Shown here one piece after another: positions 1 to 9,192 of a stretch of 64,000 nucleotides of DNA (positions within the stretch are counted from its first letter, which is position 1; each line of letters starts with the position of its first letter). The position numbers and the translations under genes are program-made. This stretch comes from Phycisphaeraceae bacterium. GTDB taxonomy: Bacteria; Planctomycetota; Phycisphaerae; Phycisphaerales; Zrk34. The notes beneath the pieces are model-generated. The model was not told where the DNA came from and did no database searches. It saw nothing but the letters and a program-made list of their open reading frames with translations. The stretch spans positions 1 to 64,000 of the forward strand of contig JANQHD010000019.1 in the NCBI GenBank assembly GCA_028282805.1. The letters are read 5' to 3'.

Positions 1-1
1 C

Positions 2-619
<618 letters not shown>

Positions 620-645
620 GGCACGCCCGACAACCGCACCACGTC

Positions 646-675
646 AAAGCCCACCCATGGCCATGGGTGGGCTTT
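646..675. terminator. Perfect 15-bp palindrome between convergent icd and S9 peptidase
   Basis: The arms AAAGCCCACCCATGG (646-660) and its exact complement (661-675) abut without a loop, so the real hairpin would have a small loop at the centre. A short T-rich run (GTTTG) follows on the plus strand. It lies between two convergent genes and probably ends transcription from icd, perhaps from both sides. Almost the same stem recurs at 12040-12071. Confidence 0.75.
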
Positions 676-689
676 GTTTGTCGCGCGCC

Positions 690-2651
690 TCATGGTTTGC
701 CGAGGTGTGTTTGCAGGAACAGCGCGACCACGGCGGTGTAGTAGTCGCGGTTGGGTTTTTTGGCGAAGCCGTGGCCCTCGTTGTCGGCGAAGACGGTCCA
801 CACGGTGCGGCCGTGGGCGCGGACGATGCGCGCGATCTGCTCGGCTTCGCTGAAGGGGACGCGCGGGTCGTTCTTGCCGTGCACCACCAGCAGGGCGGAG
901 CGGATCTTGTGCGCGTTGGCGGTGGGGTTGATGCGCTCGAAGACCCTGGCCATCGCCGGGTCGCGTTCGTCGCCGTACTCGACGCGCCGAAGGTCGCGGC
1001 GGTAGTCGGCGGTGTTCTTGAGGAACGTCTGGAAGTTGGCGATGCCGACCACGTCGATGCCGGCGCGCAGGCGGTCGCCGTAGTGGATCAGCGATGCGAG
1101 CACCATGTACCCGCCGTACGATCCGCCGCGCACGGCGACGCGGTCGGCGTCCAGCTCGTCTTGCTCGGCGATCCAGTCGAGCAGGGCGCCGATGTCTTTG
1201 ACCGAGTCTTCGCGCCGCTCTGCGTTGTCGAGCTGGGTGTAGGTCTTGCCGTAGCCCGTCGAGCCGCGCACGTTGGGTTGGAGCACCGCGTAGCCGAGTT
1301 CGAGCAGGTAGAACTGGTTGGTCGTGCTGAGGCCGGGTCGGCGTTGGCCCTCGGGCCCGCCGTGGATGTCGACGACGACCGGCGCGGGGCGCTGGGCGGA
1401 GGCGCCGAGCGGCTTGAAGTAGTAGGCGGGGATCGATCGCCCGTCGAAGCTGGTGTAACGGATCAGTTGGGGTTGCACGAACGTGGCGGTGTCGAGCCCG
1501 CCGACTTCGCTGAAGGTCCAGCGGGTGAGCTTGCCGTCGGACAGCCGCAGGTCGTAGGCGTCGGTCGGGGCGTCGAAGCGTGAGAAGTTGAAACCCAGTC
1601 GTTCGCCGTCGGGCGAGAACTCGAGCGCACTGATCCGGCCCATCGGCAGGTCGATCTTGCGTCGTGCGCCGTCGTCGATCACGTACAGGCCGGTTGCGCC
1701 GTCTTCGTTGGTGGTCAGCGCCAGCCGGCCGGACTGGCGATCGACGGCGATGGCTTCGACGTTCCAGGGGATGTCGGCGGTCAGCGTCGTGTACCGCCCG
1801 GTGTGCAGGTCGAGCCGGGCGAGCCGGCGGAACTCGCCGTGCGCATCGGTGGTGAGGTAGACGCTGCGCCCGTCGTGGCTGAACCGGGGCACGCTGTACG
1901 ACGCGACCGCGTCGGTGGGCGTGGGCAGCCAGCGCCGTCGGCCGGTTTCGATGTCGAAGATCGCGGGGCGGGACTCGGTGACGGAGACGTACCGGATGAG
2001 CAGCAGGTGCTTGCCGTCGGGGGAGAAGTCGTGGGCGTACCAGAAAGCGCCGTCGACGGCCATGAGCAGTCGCGCCGCATCCGGGTGGCGGGGGTCCATG
2101 AGGTACAGGTCGTTGTCGCGGCCGTTGCGTTGGTTGCTGGTGTAGACGAAGCGGCGGCCGTTGGGCTCGATCGCGTGGAGGGTGTGGCGCGAGACGCCGT
2201 CGGTCAGCCGGGTCGTTTGGCCGGTGTCGCGCTCGAAGCGGTGGAGCTGGTAGTTCTCGTCGCCGCCGGTACTCATGCGCAGCAGCATCAGGTTCGGGTC
2301 GCGCGGCACGGCGCGGCCGCTGACCGGTTCGCCGAAGAACGTCAGCTGCTGGCGGCTGGCGCCGGGGGCGGCGACGTGGTGGAGCTGGGCGGTGTCGGCG
2401 AAGCGTGTGCGGACGATCATGCCCTTGCCGTCGGACGACCAGCCCGCGAAGCCCGCGCTGCGCACGGCCTGGTACTGGCGCAGCCGCTCGATCAGCTGCG
2501 GCGGCACGACGGGCACGCCCTGGGCTTCGATCGCGGCGGGGCGGAAGGGGTCGTCGGTTGTTAGCGGGGTGGCGGGGGCGCAGGCGGCGGCCAACAAGCC
2601 GAGCGCCAACAGCGCCAGCGCACGGAATAGGTATCGGGTGGGCGTGATCAT
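690..2651 (-). CDS. S9 family prolyl oligopeptidase-type peptidase, probable lipoprotein
   Basis: This 653-residue protein has the architecture of an S9 serine peptidase: a beta-propeller-like N-terminal half with repeated FSPDG and FSHDG strands, and a C-terminal alpha/beta hydrolase. The nucleophile Ser511 sits in GGSYGGY, and the likely triad partners are Asp595 in GKNDPRVP and His627 in NEGHGFA. The oxyanion region is DIHGGPEG. The N-terminus is hydrophobic and ends in LLAAAC, a weak lipobox, so the protein is probably exported and lipid-anchored at Cys24. It should cleave short peptides in the periplasm. It stands alone and converges on icd. The substrate cannot be read from sequence. 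Confidence 0.9.
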   Translation of the reverse strand: MITPTRYLFRALALLALGLLAAACAPATPLTTDDPFRPAAIEAQGVPVVPPQLIERLRQYQAVRSAGFAGWSSDGKGMIVRTRFADTAQLHHVAAPGASRQQLTFFGEPVSGRAVPRDPNLMLLRMSTGGDENYQLHRFERDTGQTTRLTDGVSRHTLHAIEPNGRRFVYTSNQRNGRDNDLYLMDPRHPDAARLLMAVDGAFWYAHDFSPDGKHLLLIRYVSVTESRPAIFDIETGRRRWLPTPTDAVASYSVPRFSHDGRSVYLTTDAHGEFRRLARLDLHTGRYTTLTADIPWNVEAIAVDRQSGRLALTTNEDGATGLYVIDDGARRKIDLPMGRISALEFSPDGERLGFNFSRFDAPTDAYDLRLSDGKLTRWTFSEVGGLDTATFVQPQLIRYTSFDGRSIPAYYFKPLGASAQRPAPVVVDIHGGPEGQRRPGLSTTNQFYLLELGYAVLQPNVRGSTGYGKTYTQLDNAERREDSVKDIGALLDWIAEQDELDADRVAVRGGSYGGYMVLASLIHYGDRLRAGIDVVGIANFQTFLKNTADYRRDLRRVEYGDERDPAMARVFERINPTANAHKIRSALLVVHGKNDPRVPFSEAEQIARIVRAHGRTVWTVFADNEGHGFAKKPNRDYYTAVVALFLQTHLGKP

Positions 2652-2696
2652 GCCGCTGAGTATAGGGCATGTCGCCGGTCATGCGGCGGGGTTAAG

Positions 2697-3365
2697 ATGT
2701 CGCGCCCGGGGCGAGCGAAAGGGCGGTGGCCGACGGTGGAGTTCCAGGACTATCTCAAGGCGCTGGTGGCGATGCTGGCGGTGGTCAACCCGCTGAGCAT
2801 CAGCCCGGTGTTCCTGTCGATCACCGCGCACCAGGGCGCGGCCCAACGCCGACGCACGGCGCTGGGCGCGGCGCTGGCGGTCACCGTCATACTCATCGTC
2901 ACGGCGCTGCTGGGCGACTGGGTGCTCAAGGCGTTCAGCATCGGCGTGCACTCGTTCAGCGTGGGCGGCGGCGTGCTGCTGATGATGACGGCGATCGCGA
3001 TGCTGCAAGCCAAGGAAGACCCGACGCGTCGGCGGATGGATGAGTCGGAAGATTCGACCGAGCGCTCGGTGACGGTGGTGCCGTTGGCGTTGCCGTTGCT
3101 GGCGGGGCCGGGGTCGTTGACGACGGTGATCATTTACACGCAGCAGGACACCGGCGTGGCGCACCGGCTGGGGTTGTGCGGCGTGGTGGTGGTCGTGGGC
3201 GTGGTGTGCGCCGGCGTGCTGATCGCGGCGACGGGGCTGGGGCGGCTGATCGGGCGCGTGGGCATCAACGTCGCCACGCGTGTGATGGGCATTATTCTCG
3301 CGGCGATCGCGGTGGAGTTCATCACGTTGGGGCTGCGCGGGTTGCTGCCGGGGCTGGCGGGGTAG
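2697..3365 (+). CDS. MarC-family integral membrane protein
   Basis: The protein has about six hydrophobic segments and opens with KALVAMLAVVNPLSISPVFL, which matches the start of MarC (UPF0056) proteins, and has the later family feature PLLAGPGSLTTVI. MarC proteins are inner-membrane proteins of unsettled function; the old link to multiple antibiotic resistance was not upheld. The ATG at 2697 gives 222 residues with an odd basic N-terminus (SRPGRAKGR). A GTG at 2736, preceded by AAAGGG, would give a more usual 209-residue protein and may be the true start. Confidence 0.85.
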   Translation: MSRPGRAKGRWPTVEFQDYLKALVAMLAVVNPLSISPVFLSITAHQGAAQRRRTALGAALAVTVILIVTALLGDWVLKAFSIGVHSFSVGGGVLLMMTAIAMLQAKEDPTRRRMDESEDSTERSVTVVPLALPLLAGPGSLTTVIIYTQQDTGVAHRLGLCGVVVVVGVVCAGVLIAATGLGRLIGRVGINVATRVMGIILAAIAVEFITLGLRGLLPGLAG

Positions 3366-3386
3366 GGTCGCCGCTGCGCGGCGAGA

Positions 3387-3412
3387 ACGGCCCGGAGGGC
3401 CGTCGCTAAATG
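3387..3412. repeat. Hairpin followed by CGCTAAATG (copy 1 of 4)
   Basis: The stem ACGGCCCGGAGGGCCGT (3387-3403) runs straight into CGCTAAATG. A second small GC hairpin (GCCGCTGCGCGGC) precedes it at 3370. The same hairpin-plus-tail arrangement occurs at 15630, 42258 and 53802, always just beyond a gene end. Here it lies behind the MarC gene but in the reverse orientation relative to that gene. Confidence 0.65.
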
Positions 3413-3508
3413 TCGCGCTGGAACAAGTGAGCCGGGCATGGCAGGCGTGCCTGTGGTGGCGGGGGATTTTGCAACGCTGCCACGCTTCGGTGAGGGATAA
3501 TCGGGGTG

Positions 3509-4063
3509 ATGGGTAACAACCGTGACAGACTGAACTGGTGGGAGCCGGCTTGGTATTCCCATCGCCAGTGGGTGCGAGCGATTCGGCCACACAAGATTCA
3601 CCGAACGCTGATTCGACTATGGCTCATCGTGACGGTGGTCTGGTTCTTGTTCGCGGTCTGTGCCGATTGGTGGTACCCGTTTCTTGAGATCAACTGGTTC
3701 AATCTCTATTGCGTCTACATGGGGGCGCACGCGGCCATGATCGCCTTTGGTTATCTCGTGTACTGGTTGATACCACGCTCGATCGATGTGAACGCTCCCT
3801 ATTTCACCATTGTGCGTGGGCAGTCGTCGGTCAGGTATGAACTCGATCAGATCGCACCGGTCGTATTGACGTCGGTAGGGCCTTACCTGGTGCTGCGTTT
3901 CCGCTCGCCGAGGAACGGGCGGCGTGTGAGCGTGGCGGTCGCCGACAATGTTGACCTCGACCGGCTGATCGCGCTGTTGGGCGATGCGGTGATCGTAAGA
4001 GATCGCACGGCGTTGACAGATACACCCACGGGGCGGCGTCGTGTTGTTAAACCCATCTCTTAA
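3509..4063 (+). CDS. Unknown membrane protein with two predicted helices
   Basis: I do not recognise this 184-residue protein. It has two hydrophobic helices at about residues 38-55 and 65-90, a basic aromatic N-terminus, and then a soluble C-terminal part with alternating hydrophobic strands (YLVLRFRSP, RVSVAVADN), which could be a small PH-like or beta-sandwich domain. The ORF opens with GTG at 3506 directly followed by ATG at 3509; I chose the ATG, with TCGGGG upstream. Its base composition is less GC-rich than its neighbours. The fucosidase gene starts 11 bp after its stop, so the two may be cotranscribed. Confidence 0.7.
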   Translation: MGNNRDRLNWWEPAWYSHRQWVRAIRPHKIHRTLIRLWLIVTVVWFLFAVCADWWYPFLEINWFNLYCVYMGAHAAMIAFGYLVYWLIPRSIDVNAPYFTIVRGQSSVRYELDQIAPVVLTSVGPYLVLRFRSPRNGRRVSVAVADNVDLDRLIALLGDAVIVRDRTALTDTPTGRRRVVKPIS

Positions 4064-4074
4064 AGGACTCGCCG

Positions 4075-5250
4075 ATGTCGAAGCTCAACCGTCGTACGTT
4101 TCTACGAGGCACCGCCGTCGGGGCGCTGGCGGCGATCAGTCCGGCGCTGATCCGTTGCCAGTCGTCACGGACGCCCGGTTACCTGCAAAGCTACGGGGCA
4201 CAATACAAAACCGACCCACGGGCCGCGGCGCGGGCGTGGTTTGCGCAGGCGCGGTTCGGGCTGTTCATGCACTACGGGCTGTACAGCATGCTCGGCCGGG
4301 GCGAGTGGGTGATGTTTCACGAAAAGATCCCCGTGGCCGAGTACGAGAAGCTCGCCGAGCGGTTCGACCCGGTAAACTTCGACGCCGAGCTCATCGCCGA
4401 CCTGGCGGTTGATGCGGGTATGAAGTACGTCAACCTCACCGCCAAGCACCACGACGGGTTCTGCCTGTTCGACACGGGGCAGAGCGATTACAACTCGGCC
4501 GTGGTCGCGGGGCGCGACCTGTGCGGCGAGCTGGCGGCGGCCTGCCAGAAGCGCGGGCTGGGCGTGTTCTTCTACTACTCGCTGGCCGCGGACTGGCACC
4601 ACCCGTACTTCTTGTCGCGCGACTACGGCCGCATCACACGGCCCGATTACAAGCAACCGCAGCCGGCGTACAAGTTCCGGTCGCTCGACGACTTCGACCG
4701 CTACGTCGACTACGCGCAGGCACACGTGCGCGAGCTGCTCACGCAGTACGGGCCGGTCAGCGGCATCTGGTTCGACCCGTTCATGGGTTACTTCGGCGCG
4801 CCGCAGCGTTACCGCATTCACCAGACGTACGGCATGATCCGCAAGCTCCAGCCGCAGTGCTTGATCAGCTTCAAGCAGGGCGTGACGGGCGACGAAGACT
4901 TCGCTGCACCCGAGCGTCGCGGCCACTCGATGGCACACCGCGTCGAGCAGTGGTTCGGCAAGGACCAGGCCGCGATCGCCGCCGCGGCGTGGGAGAAGAA
5001 CAAAGATAAACACAACGAGATATGCGACACGATCCAGCCCGGCAGTTGGGGGTACAAGAAGTCGGCCGAGGGCAGGCACAAGACGCCGGGCAAGGTGATG
5101 GCGATGCTGGCGCAGGCGGCGAAGCAGAAGTGCAACCTATTGCTCAACACGGGCCCGCTGCCCGACGGCGCGATTCACGGCAGCGTCGCGAAAACCCTGC
5201 GCGCTGTCGGCGCGCGGTTGCGCCGCGAGGGTTTCCCGCCGTTGGCGTGA
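4075..5250 (+). CDS. Secreted alpha-L-fucosidase, GH29 family
   Basis: The enzyme would release L-fucose from glycans by a retaining mechanism. The N-terminus has a twin-arginine signal (NRRTFLRG followed by an Ala-rich hydrophobic stretch), so it should be exported folded through Tat. GH29 features include FGLFMHYGLYS, LTAKHHDGFCLFD and WFDP, in which Asp234 is the expected nucleophile. At 391 residues it covers the catalytic barrel and lacks the C-terminal beta-sandwich of longer homologues. The start is supported by AAAGGA about 9 bp upstream. The convergent neighbour is another exported glycosidase, which suggests polysaccharide use. Confidence 0.9.
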   Translation: MSKLNRRTFLRGTAVGALAAISPALIRCQSSRTPGYLQSYGAQYKTDPRAAARAWFAQARFGLFMHYGLYSMLGRGEWVMFHEKIPVAEYEKLAERFDPVNFDAELIADLAVDAGMKYVNLTAKHHDGFCLFDTGQSDYNSAVVAGRDLCGELAAACQKRGLGVFFYYSLAADWHHPYFLSRDYGRITRPDYKQPQPAYKFRSLDDFDRYVDYAQAHVRELLTQYGPVSGIWFDPFMGYFGAPQRYRIHQTYGMIRKLQPQCLISFKQGVTGDEDFAAPERRGHSMAHRVEQWFGKDQAAIAAAAWEKNKDKHNEICDTIQPGSWGYKKSAEGRHKTPGKVMAMLAQAAKQKCNLLLNTGPLPDGAIHGSVAKTLRAVGARLRREGFPPLA

Positions 5251-5253
5251 GGC

Positions 5254-7833
5254 TTATTGGCCGGCGACCTCGTACTTGATGAACGCGAAATCGGCGGGCC
5301 GGCCGATAGTCAGCTCGACCCGTTGGCCGGCGTCGAGCGTGGCGGTGCGCGTTTCGTTGGTGCGCAGGTCCGTCAGCTTCAGCGTCGTGCCGGGTTTGTA
5401 GAAACGCAGGGCGATCTTCTTCGTCGCCTGCGGGTTGTTCAGCTCGCGGAACACCAGCAGGTGGCCGGCCGTGCGCCGGGGGTGGTACCACTGGAAGCCG
5501 GCCCAGCTCGCGTTGGTCGGCTCGTCGCCGATCGCGAACACGTAGCTGGTGAACATCGCCTCGCGGTGCTTCTTGTACAGCGCGACCAGCGGGCGGATCA
5601 GCTGACGCGAGTCTTCGTCGTAGTGGTAAGTCGTCTGGAAGAACACGGGGATGCCCGGCAGGCCCAGCGCCACGGCGTAGTCCTGCGGGTGCTTATACGC
5701 GTCGGACACCTCGCGGTTGACGCGCTGGAAGTTCTGCACGGGCAGCTGGAACTTGTTGAGGTTGACGTAGCGGGCGAGCTGCCAGTTCTCGCGGAGCATG
5801 AGCCAGGGGTGGGGGATCACGTTGGTCGGCACGTTGGGCTTGCGGTTCGACAGCCAGATGCAGCCGTACTGCCGGTTCCAGAAGTAGCCGAAACGCGGCG
5901 CGTTCTCGGTCACGTCCATGGCGATCTGCGCCTTGCGGCCGGTGTATTCGATAAACGCGCGCAGCTTGTCGGTGTGGGCGACGAGGTTGGGGTAGTTGCC
6001 GAGGTGGGCGAAGTCGTACTTCCACGACGAGAAGCGCGCCCGATCGTAGTTCCACTTCATGTCGTCGAGGCCGATGCCGGCCGCGGTCCATATGCCGAGG
6101 TTCACGCCGAGGCGCTTGGCTTCGTCGAGCACCGGTTGCCAGCCGTCGGGGTAGCGCTTGGGGTGCGGCTTCCAACCCACGCCGCCGTCGGGGCTGGAGC
6201 TGGTGGTCTTGCCGCTGACCTGCCAGCCGTCGTCGATCTGCAGCTTGTCGAGGCCGAGGTCGGCCACGGACTTCAGCTCGCGGATCACCTCGTGGGGCTG
6301 GGCCATGTCCTGCGACATGCGCTTGGTGTCGCCCGAGCCCCAGGTGTTGGCCTGGGCGTACATGTCGCGCCCGAGCACGACGGGGTAGCGCGCCCGGTCG
6401 TATTGTTTGAGCGCCAGCTCGCGGCCGTCGTCGGTGCCGTCGTACACCACGGCCGCGCTCGCCCAGCACCACAGCCAGCGGTCGGGTTGGATGTGCTGCT
6501 TGCTCATGGCCCAGCCGGTGTTGTGCAGGCCGTCGGGCAGGCAGCGGAAGTCGCCGGTGTCGACGCCGGCTTGGTTGGCGCACTTGTGTGATTCCTTGAG
6601 CAGCGCGACGCCGCCGTTTTGATCTTCGAGGGCAAAGATGCTCGCCCACTTGACCGTGTCTTCGTGGGTGACCTCGTCGCGGATCAAGTGGTTGGCGGGC
6701 TTGTGGCGGTGTTGGGTGTCGTTGAAGTAGCCGATGGCCCGGCGTTGCAAGCCTTCGGGGTCGATCGGCAGGTAGTCGATGCGCTTGACCACGGCCTGCG
6801 CGGCTGCGCCGGCTTTCGCGCCGGCGTCGTGGTAGGCGACGAGCTTGCTGCCCTTGGGCGCGTTGCGCTTCAATTCTGTCAGCCGCTTGGCGTCGCCCTT
6901 GAGCGGCGGCTCGGTGTCGGCGCCGTGTTCGTACAGCCAGAACTCGCCGGCGTTGGCGTTGGGGCCCTCGACGTTGTCGATCAGCACGGTCACCGTGCCG
7001 TCGGGGCGGACCTTGCTCGGCACGTCGAACGTCAGCGACTCGGCCAACTGGTTGCGGCCCTTGAGGTAACCGGGCAGCGTGCGCGCGTTCACGGCGGTGT
7101 GTCTCGCCTCGCCGTCCACGCTCGTCAACACCACCCGCTGCCGCCGGCCGCCGCCGCCGTAGTCCCACCAGCTCACGCCCATCGTGTACCGCCGGCCGTC
7201 TTCCAAGCCGAGCAGGCGCACCTTGAGCTGGTCGTTGTCGAGCAGCACCGACGCCTGCCAGTGCGGCGCGACCTTCTTCGCGTCGGCGTTGGCGTACGCC
7301 CGGCCGTTGGCGGGGCGGATCGCCGGCGCGTCGTCGGCCACGGCGGGCGCGGGGTCGGTCGGCTCGCCCTTGACCCACAGCTGGCTGCGCACACCGGGCG
7401 TGCCGGGGTACACCCACGTGCGGTGCTGCACGCTGACGCCGGCGGTGGGGTACGCGACCTCCGCGACGACCTCGAGGTGCTTGCTGGTAAAGCCCTCGTC
7501 GTCGCCGGGGCGGGCGGTGAGCGACACGAGTTGGCCGCGCGTGTTCGCGTCGATCAGGCCGGGGTATTCCCAGTCGCACACCGTCGCCGTCGGCTGCTTG
7601 ATCCACTGGCGTTGGGCTTGTTGATCGGCCAGGCCGACCGTGACCAGCCCGTGGCCCGTCCAGCGCCAGCGCCGCTCGACGGCGCCGGTGGACACGATGA
7701 GCACGTCGCCTTCGGTGCGGGCGGAAGCCGTGCCGAGTTTCGCGTCGAGTGCGGGCAGCGCCGCGAAACCGGGGGCTTGCCAGCCAACCAAAACAAAGGC
7801 GATCAACAACACCGCGGAACGATTCGCTTGCAT
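5254..7833 (-). CDS. Exported alpha-galactosidase-like glycoside hydrolase (GH36/GH27 type)
   Basis: This is an 859-residue exported protein when started at the ATG at 7833, which gives a clean signal peptide (MQANRSAVLLIAFVLVGWQA) and has TGAGGT upstream; the frame extends 20 codons further without a plausible leader. The N-terminal part is beta-rich and contains an NPCBM-like region. The central barrel carries LDKLQIDDGWQ, GVNLGIWTAAGIG and WKYDFAHLG, the arrangement of clan GH-D enzymes in which the KYD aspartate is the nucleophile. A beta C-terminal domain ends the protein. Substrate linkage is inferred from family resemblance only. It converges on the fucosidase with 3 bp between stop codons. 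Confidence 0.68.
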   Translation of the reverse strand: MQANRSAVLLIAFVLVGWQAPGFAALPALDAKLGTASARTEGDVLIVSTGAVERRWRWTGHGLVTVGLADQQAQRQWIKQPTATVCDWEYPGLIDANTRGQLVSLTARPGDDEGFTSKHLEVVAEVAYPTAGVSVQHRTWVYPGTPGVRSQLWVKGEPTDPAPAVADDAPAIRPANGRAYANADAKKVAPHWQASVLLDNDQLKVRLLGLEDGRRYTMGVSWWDYGGGGRRQRVVLTSVDGEARHTAVNARTLPGYLKGRNQLAESLTFDVPSKVRPDGTVTVLIDNVEGPNANAGEFWLYEHGADTEPPLKGDAKRLTELKRNAPKGSKLVAYHDAGAKAGAAAQAVVKRIDYLPIDPEGLQRRAIGYFNDTQHRHKPANHLIRDEVTHEDTVKWASIFALEDQNGGVALLKESHKCANQAGVDTGDFRCLPDGLHNTGWAMSKQHIQPDRWLWCWASAAVVYDGTDDGRELALKQYDRARYPVVLGRDMYAQANTWGSGDTKRMSQDMAQPHEVIRELKSVADLGLDKLQIDDGWQVSGKTTSSSPDGGVGWKPHPKRYPDGWQPVLDEAKRLGVNLGIWTAAGIGLDDMKWNYDRARFSSWKYDFAHLGNYPNLVAHTDKLRAFIEYTGRKAQIAMDVTENAPRFGYFWNRQYGCIWLSNRKPNVPTNVIPHPWLMLRENWQLARYVNLNKFQLPVQNFQRVNREVSDAYKHPQDYAVALGLPGIPVFFQTTYHYDEDSRQLIRPLVALYKKHREAMFTSYVFAIGDEPTNASWAGFQWYHPRRTAGHLLVFRELNNPQATKKIALRFYKPGTTLKLTDLRTNETRTATLDAGQRVELTIGRPADFAFIKYEVAGQ

Positions 7834-7983
7834 GGGTAACCTCACAGGGGTGCCTGACCAATCATCGCCCGCCACCGATGGCGGGCCAGCCATTGTAACC
7901 CACGGACGCGACCGTTATGCAATGCGCTGGCCGCGTTTCGCAAAGCGTGAGATCGATTGCGTGTCGGCTCAACTCGCCGACGA

Positions 7984-8012
7984 AAAACCCCGCCGACGCG
8001 CGACGGGGCCTT
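7984..8012 (-). terminator. Rho-independent terminator behind tRNA-Val
   Basis: Read on the minus strand, GGCCCCG and CGGGG arms enclose a GC-rich loop and are followed by TTTTTC. It begins a few bases beyond the 3' end of the tRNA gene and is in the right orientation to end its transcript. Confidence 0.75.
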
Positions 8013-8014
8013 AG

Positions 8015-8088
8015 TGGGCGCTACCGGACTCGAACCAGTGACCCCCTCCTTGTAAGGGAGGTGCTCTAGCCAACTGAGCTAAGCGCCC
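8015..8088 (-). tRNA. tRNA-Val (anticodon UAC)
   Basis: On the minus strand the gene begins GGGCGCTTAGCTCAG and folds as a full cloverleaf. The acceptor pairs GGGCGCT with AGCGCCC, the D arm is TAGCTCAGTTGGCTAGAGC, the anticodon stem CCTCC/GGAGG holds the loop CTTACAA, and the T arm contains GGTTCGAGTCC. The anticodon is UAC, which reads GUA valine. The discriminator base is A. The CCA end is not encoded, so it must be added after transcription. Confidence 0.96.
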
Positions 8089-8157
8089 GGGCCGGCTATT
8101 CTTGCAGAATAGCCGGAATGTTCAATGGGCAAATGTCAAAACCCAAAACGGCTGCGC

Positions 8158-9093
8158 TCATTGCGGTTTTTGAGGCTCGACCCACGGCTTGATCTCGACG
8201 CGCCAGCCGGTGCCGGGGGCGGGGGTGGTGGTGTCGAACAGCTTCTGCGCTTCGTCGGGCTTGAGCGCATCGATCTTCTCGTCCTTCAAGAGCACGGTCG
8301 TGATCGTGTCGTAGTCGTCGCGTGTGACGATCTTTGTCGGCAAGAGCGTGCCCCGGTCGTACCACAGGTCGACCTTGGTGAACTCGCTGGTCGGCTTGCC
8401 CGCGGCGTTGAGGCGGGGGGTCAGCCGCATGTGCAAGGGCTTGTCCGCCACGTCTTCGACCAGCTCCACCTCGAACAGGCGCAACACCTCGTGGCGCTTT
8501 TGGCCGAGCGGCATGGGGAACGGGCCCTTGCCGAGTTCGAGCGGGTTGAACCGCTCGCCGGGGGCGACGATCTGGCGTTTGAAGAACTGCTTGCGTTTGG
8601 TGTGGATCTCGACGAGCCATTCGCCGTCGAAGATGTAGCGGCGTTCGTCTTTGATCTTGCGGCGGTTGGCGACCAGGTCCGTGAACGTGATGGCGAACTT
8701 GGCATCTCGCGGGGCGGCGGTGTCGGGCTGGGTCGCAGCGGGTTGTGTGGTTGCTTGGTCGGCGGGCTTGGCCGGCACGGCCGCGAGGTACGCGACGGAG
8801 CCGAGGCGGGTCTGCTTGTCGCCGAGCTGTTCGGTCTGGTCCTTGGTGTACACGACCGTGGCCTGGTAGCTGACGAGCTTGGCGCCGCGCCGCTCGAGTT
8901 TGTCGAGCCAGTCGAGCGTGCGGTCGGCCAGCGGGTCTTCGGTGACCACGGTCGTGGTCGCCGGCGCGGTCGTCGCGGGCTGCGTGTCGGCGGGTTGGGT
9001 GGCCGGCTGCGTGGCCGGGGGCTCGTCGGCGGCGCAGGCCAGCGGCGCGGCGAGGGCGGCGAGCAGCAACAGGGTCGGGCTGGTGTGGGTCAT
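8158..9093 (-). CDS. Exported LolA-like protein with Ala-Thr-Gln-Pro linkers
   Basis: The 311-residue protein starts with a signal peptide (TLLLLAALAAPLACA) and then a low-complexity linker of TQPA repeats at about residues 27-50, with a second one near 118-130. The folded part has the alternating strands of LolA/LolB-like lipoprotein carriers (IFDGEWLVEIHTKRKQFFKR, LWYDRGTLLPTKIVT). It may bind lipid or lipoprotein acyl chains in the periplasm, but this is inferred from fold-level resemblance. GGGAA upstream supports the start. It stands between tRNA-Val and the divergent P-loop gene. Confidence 0.65.
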   Translation of the reverse strand: MTHTSPTLLLLAALAAPLACAADEPPATQPATQPADTQPATTAPATTTVVTEDPLADRTLDWLDKLERRGAKLVSYQATVVYTKDQTEQLGDKQTRLGSVAYLAAVPAKPADQATTQPAATQPDTAAPRDAKFAITFTDLVANRRKIKDERRYIFDGEWLVEIHTKRKQFFKRQIVAPGERFNPLELGKGPFPMPLGQKRHEVLRLFEVELVEDVADKPLHMRLTPRLNAAGKPTSEFTKVDLWYDRGTLLPTKIVTRDDYDTITTVLLKDEKIDALKPDEAQKLFDTTTPAPGTGWRVEIKPWVEPQKPQ

Positions 9094-9192
9094 GGCGATG
9101 TTCCCGCTGGGTCTACCTGTCAGACGCGGAGGGGCGGCCGTTGTTTCGCGAACTGCAGCCTTTGCTTGCCGATCCGCTGGCGGTGAAGTCTA

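Noticed and set aside
5693-7861. A 722-codon minus-strand frame inside the alpha-galactosidase-like gene
   Set aside because: It is a frame-shifted shadow rich in Arg, Pro and Ala; the other frame has a signal peptide and conserved glycosidase motifs.
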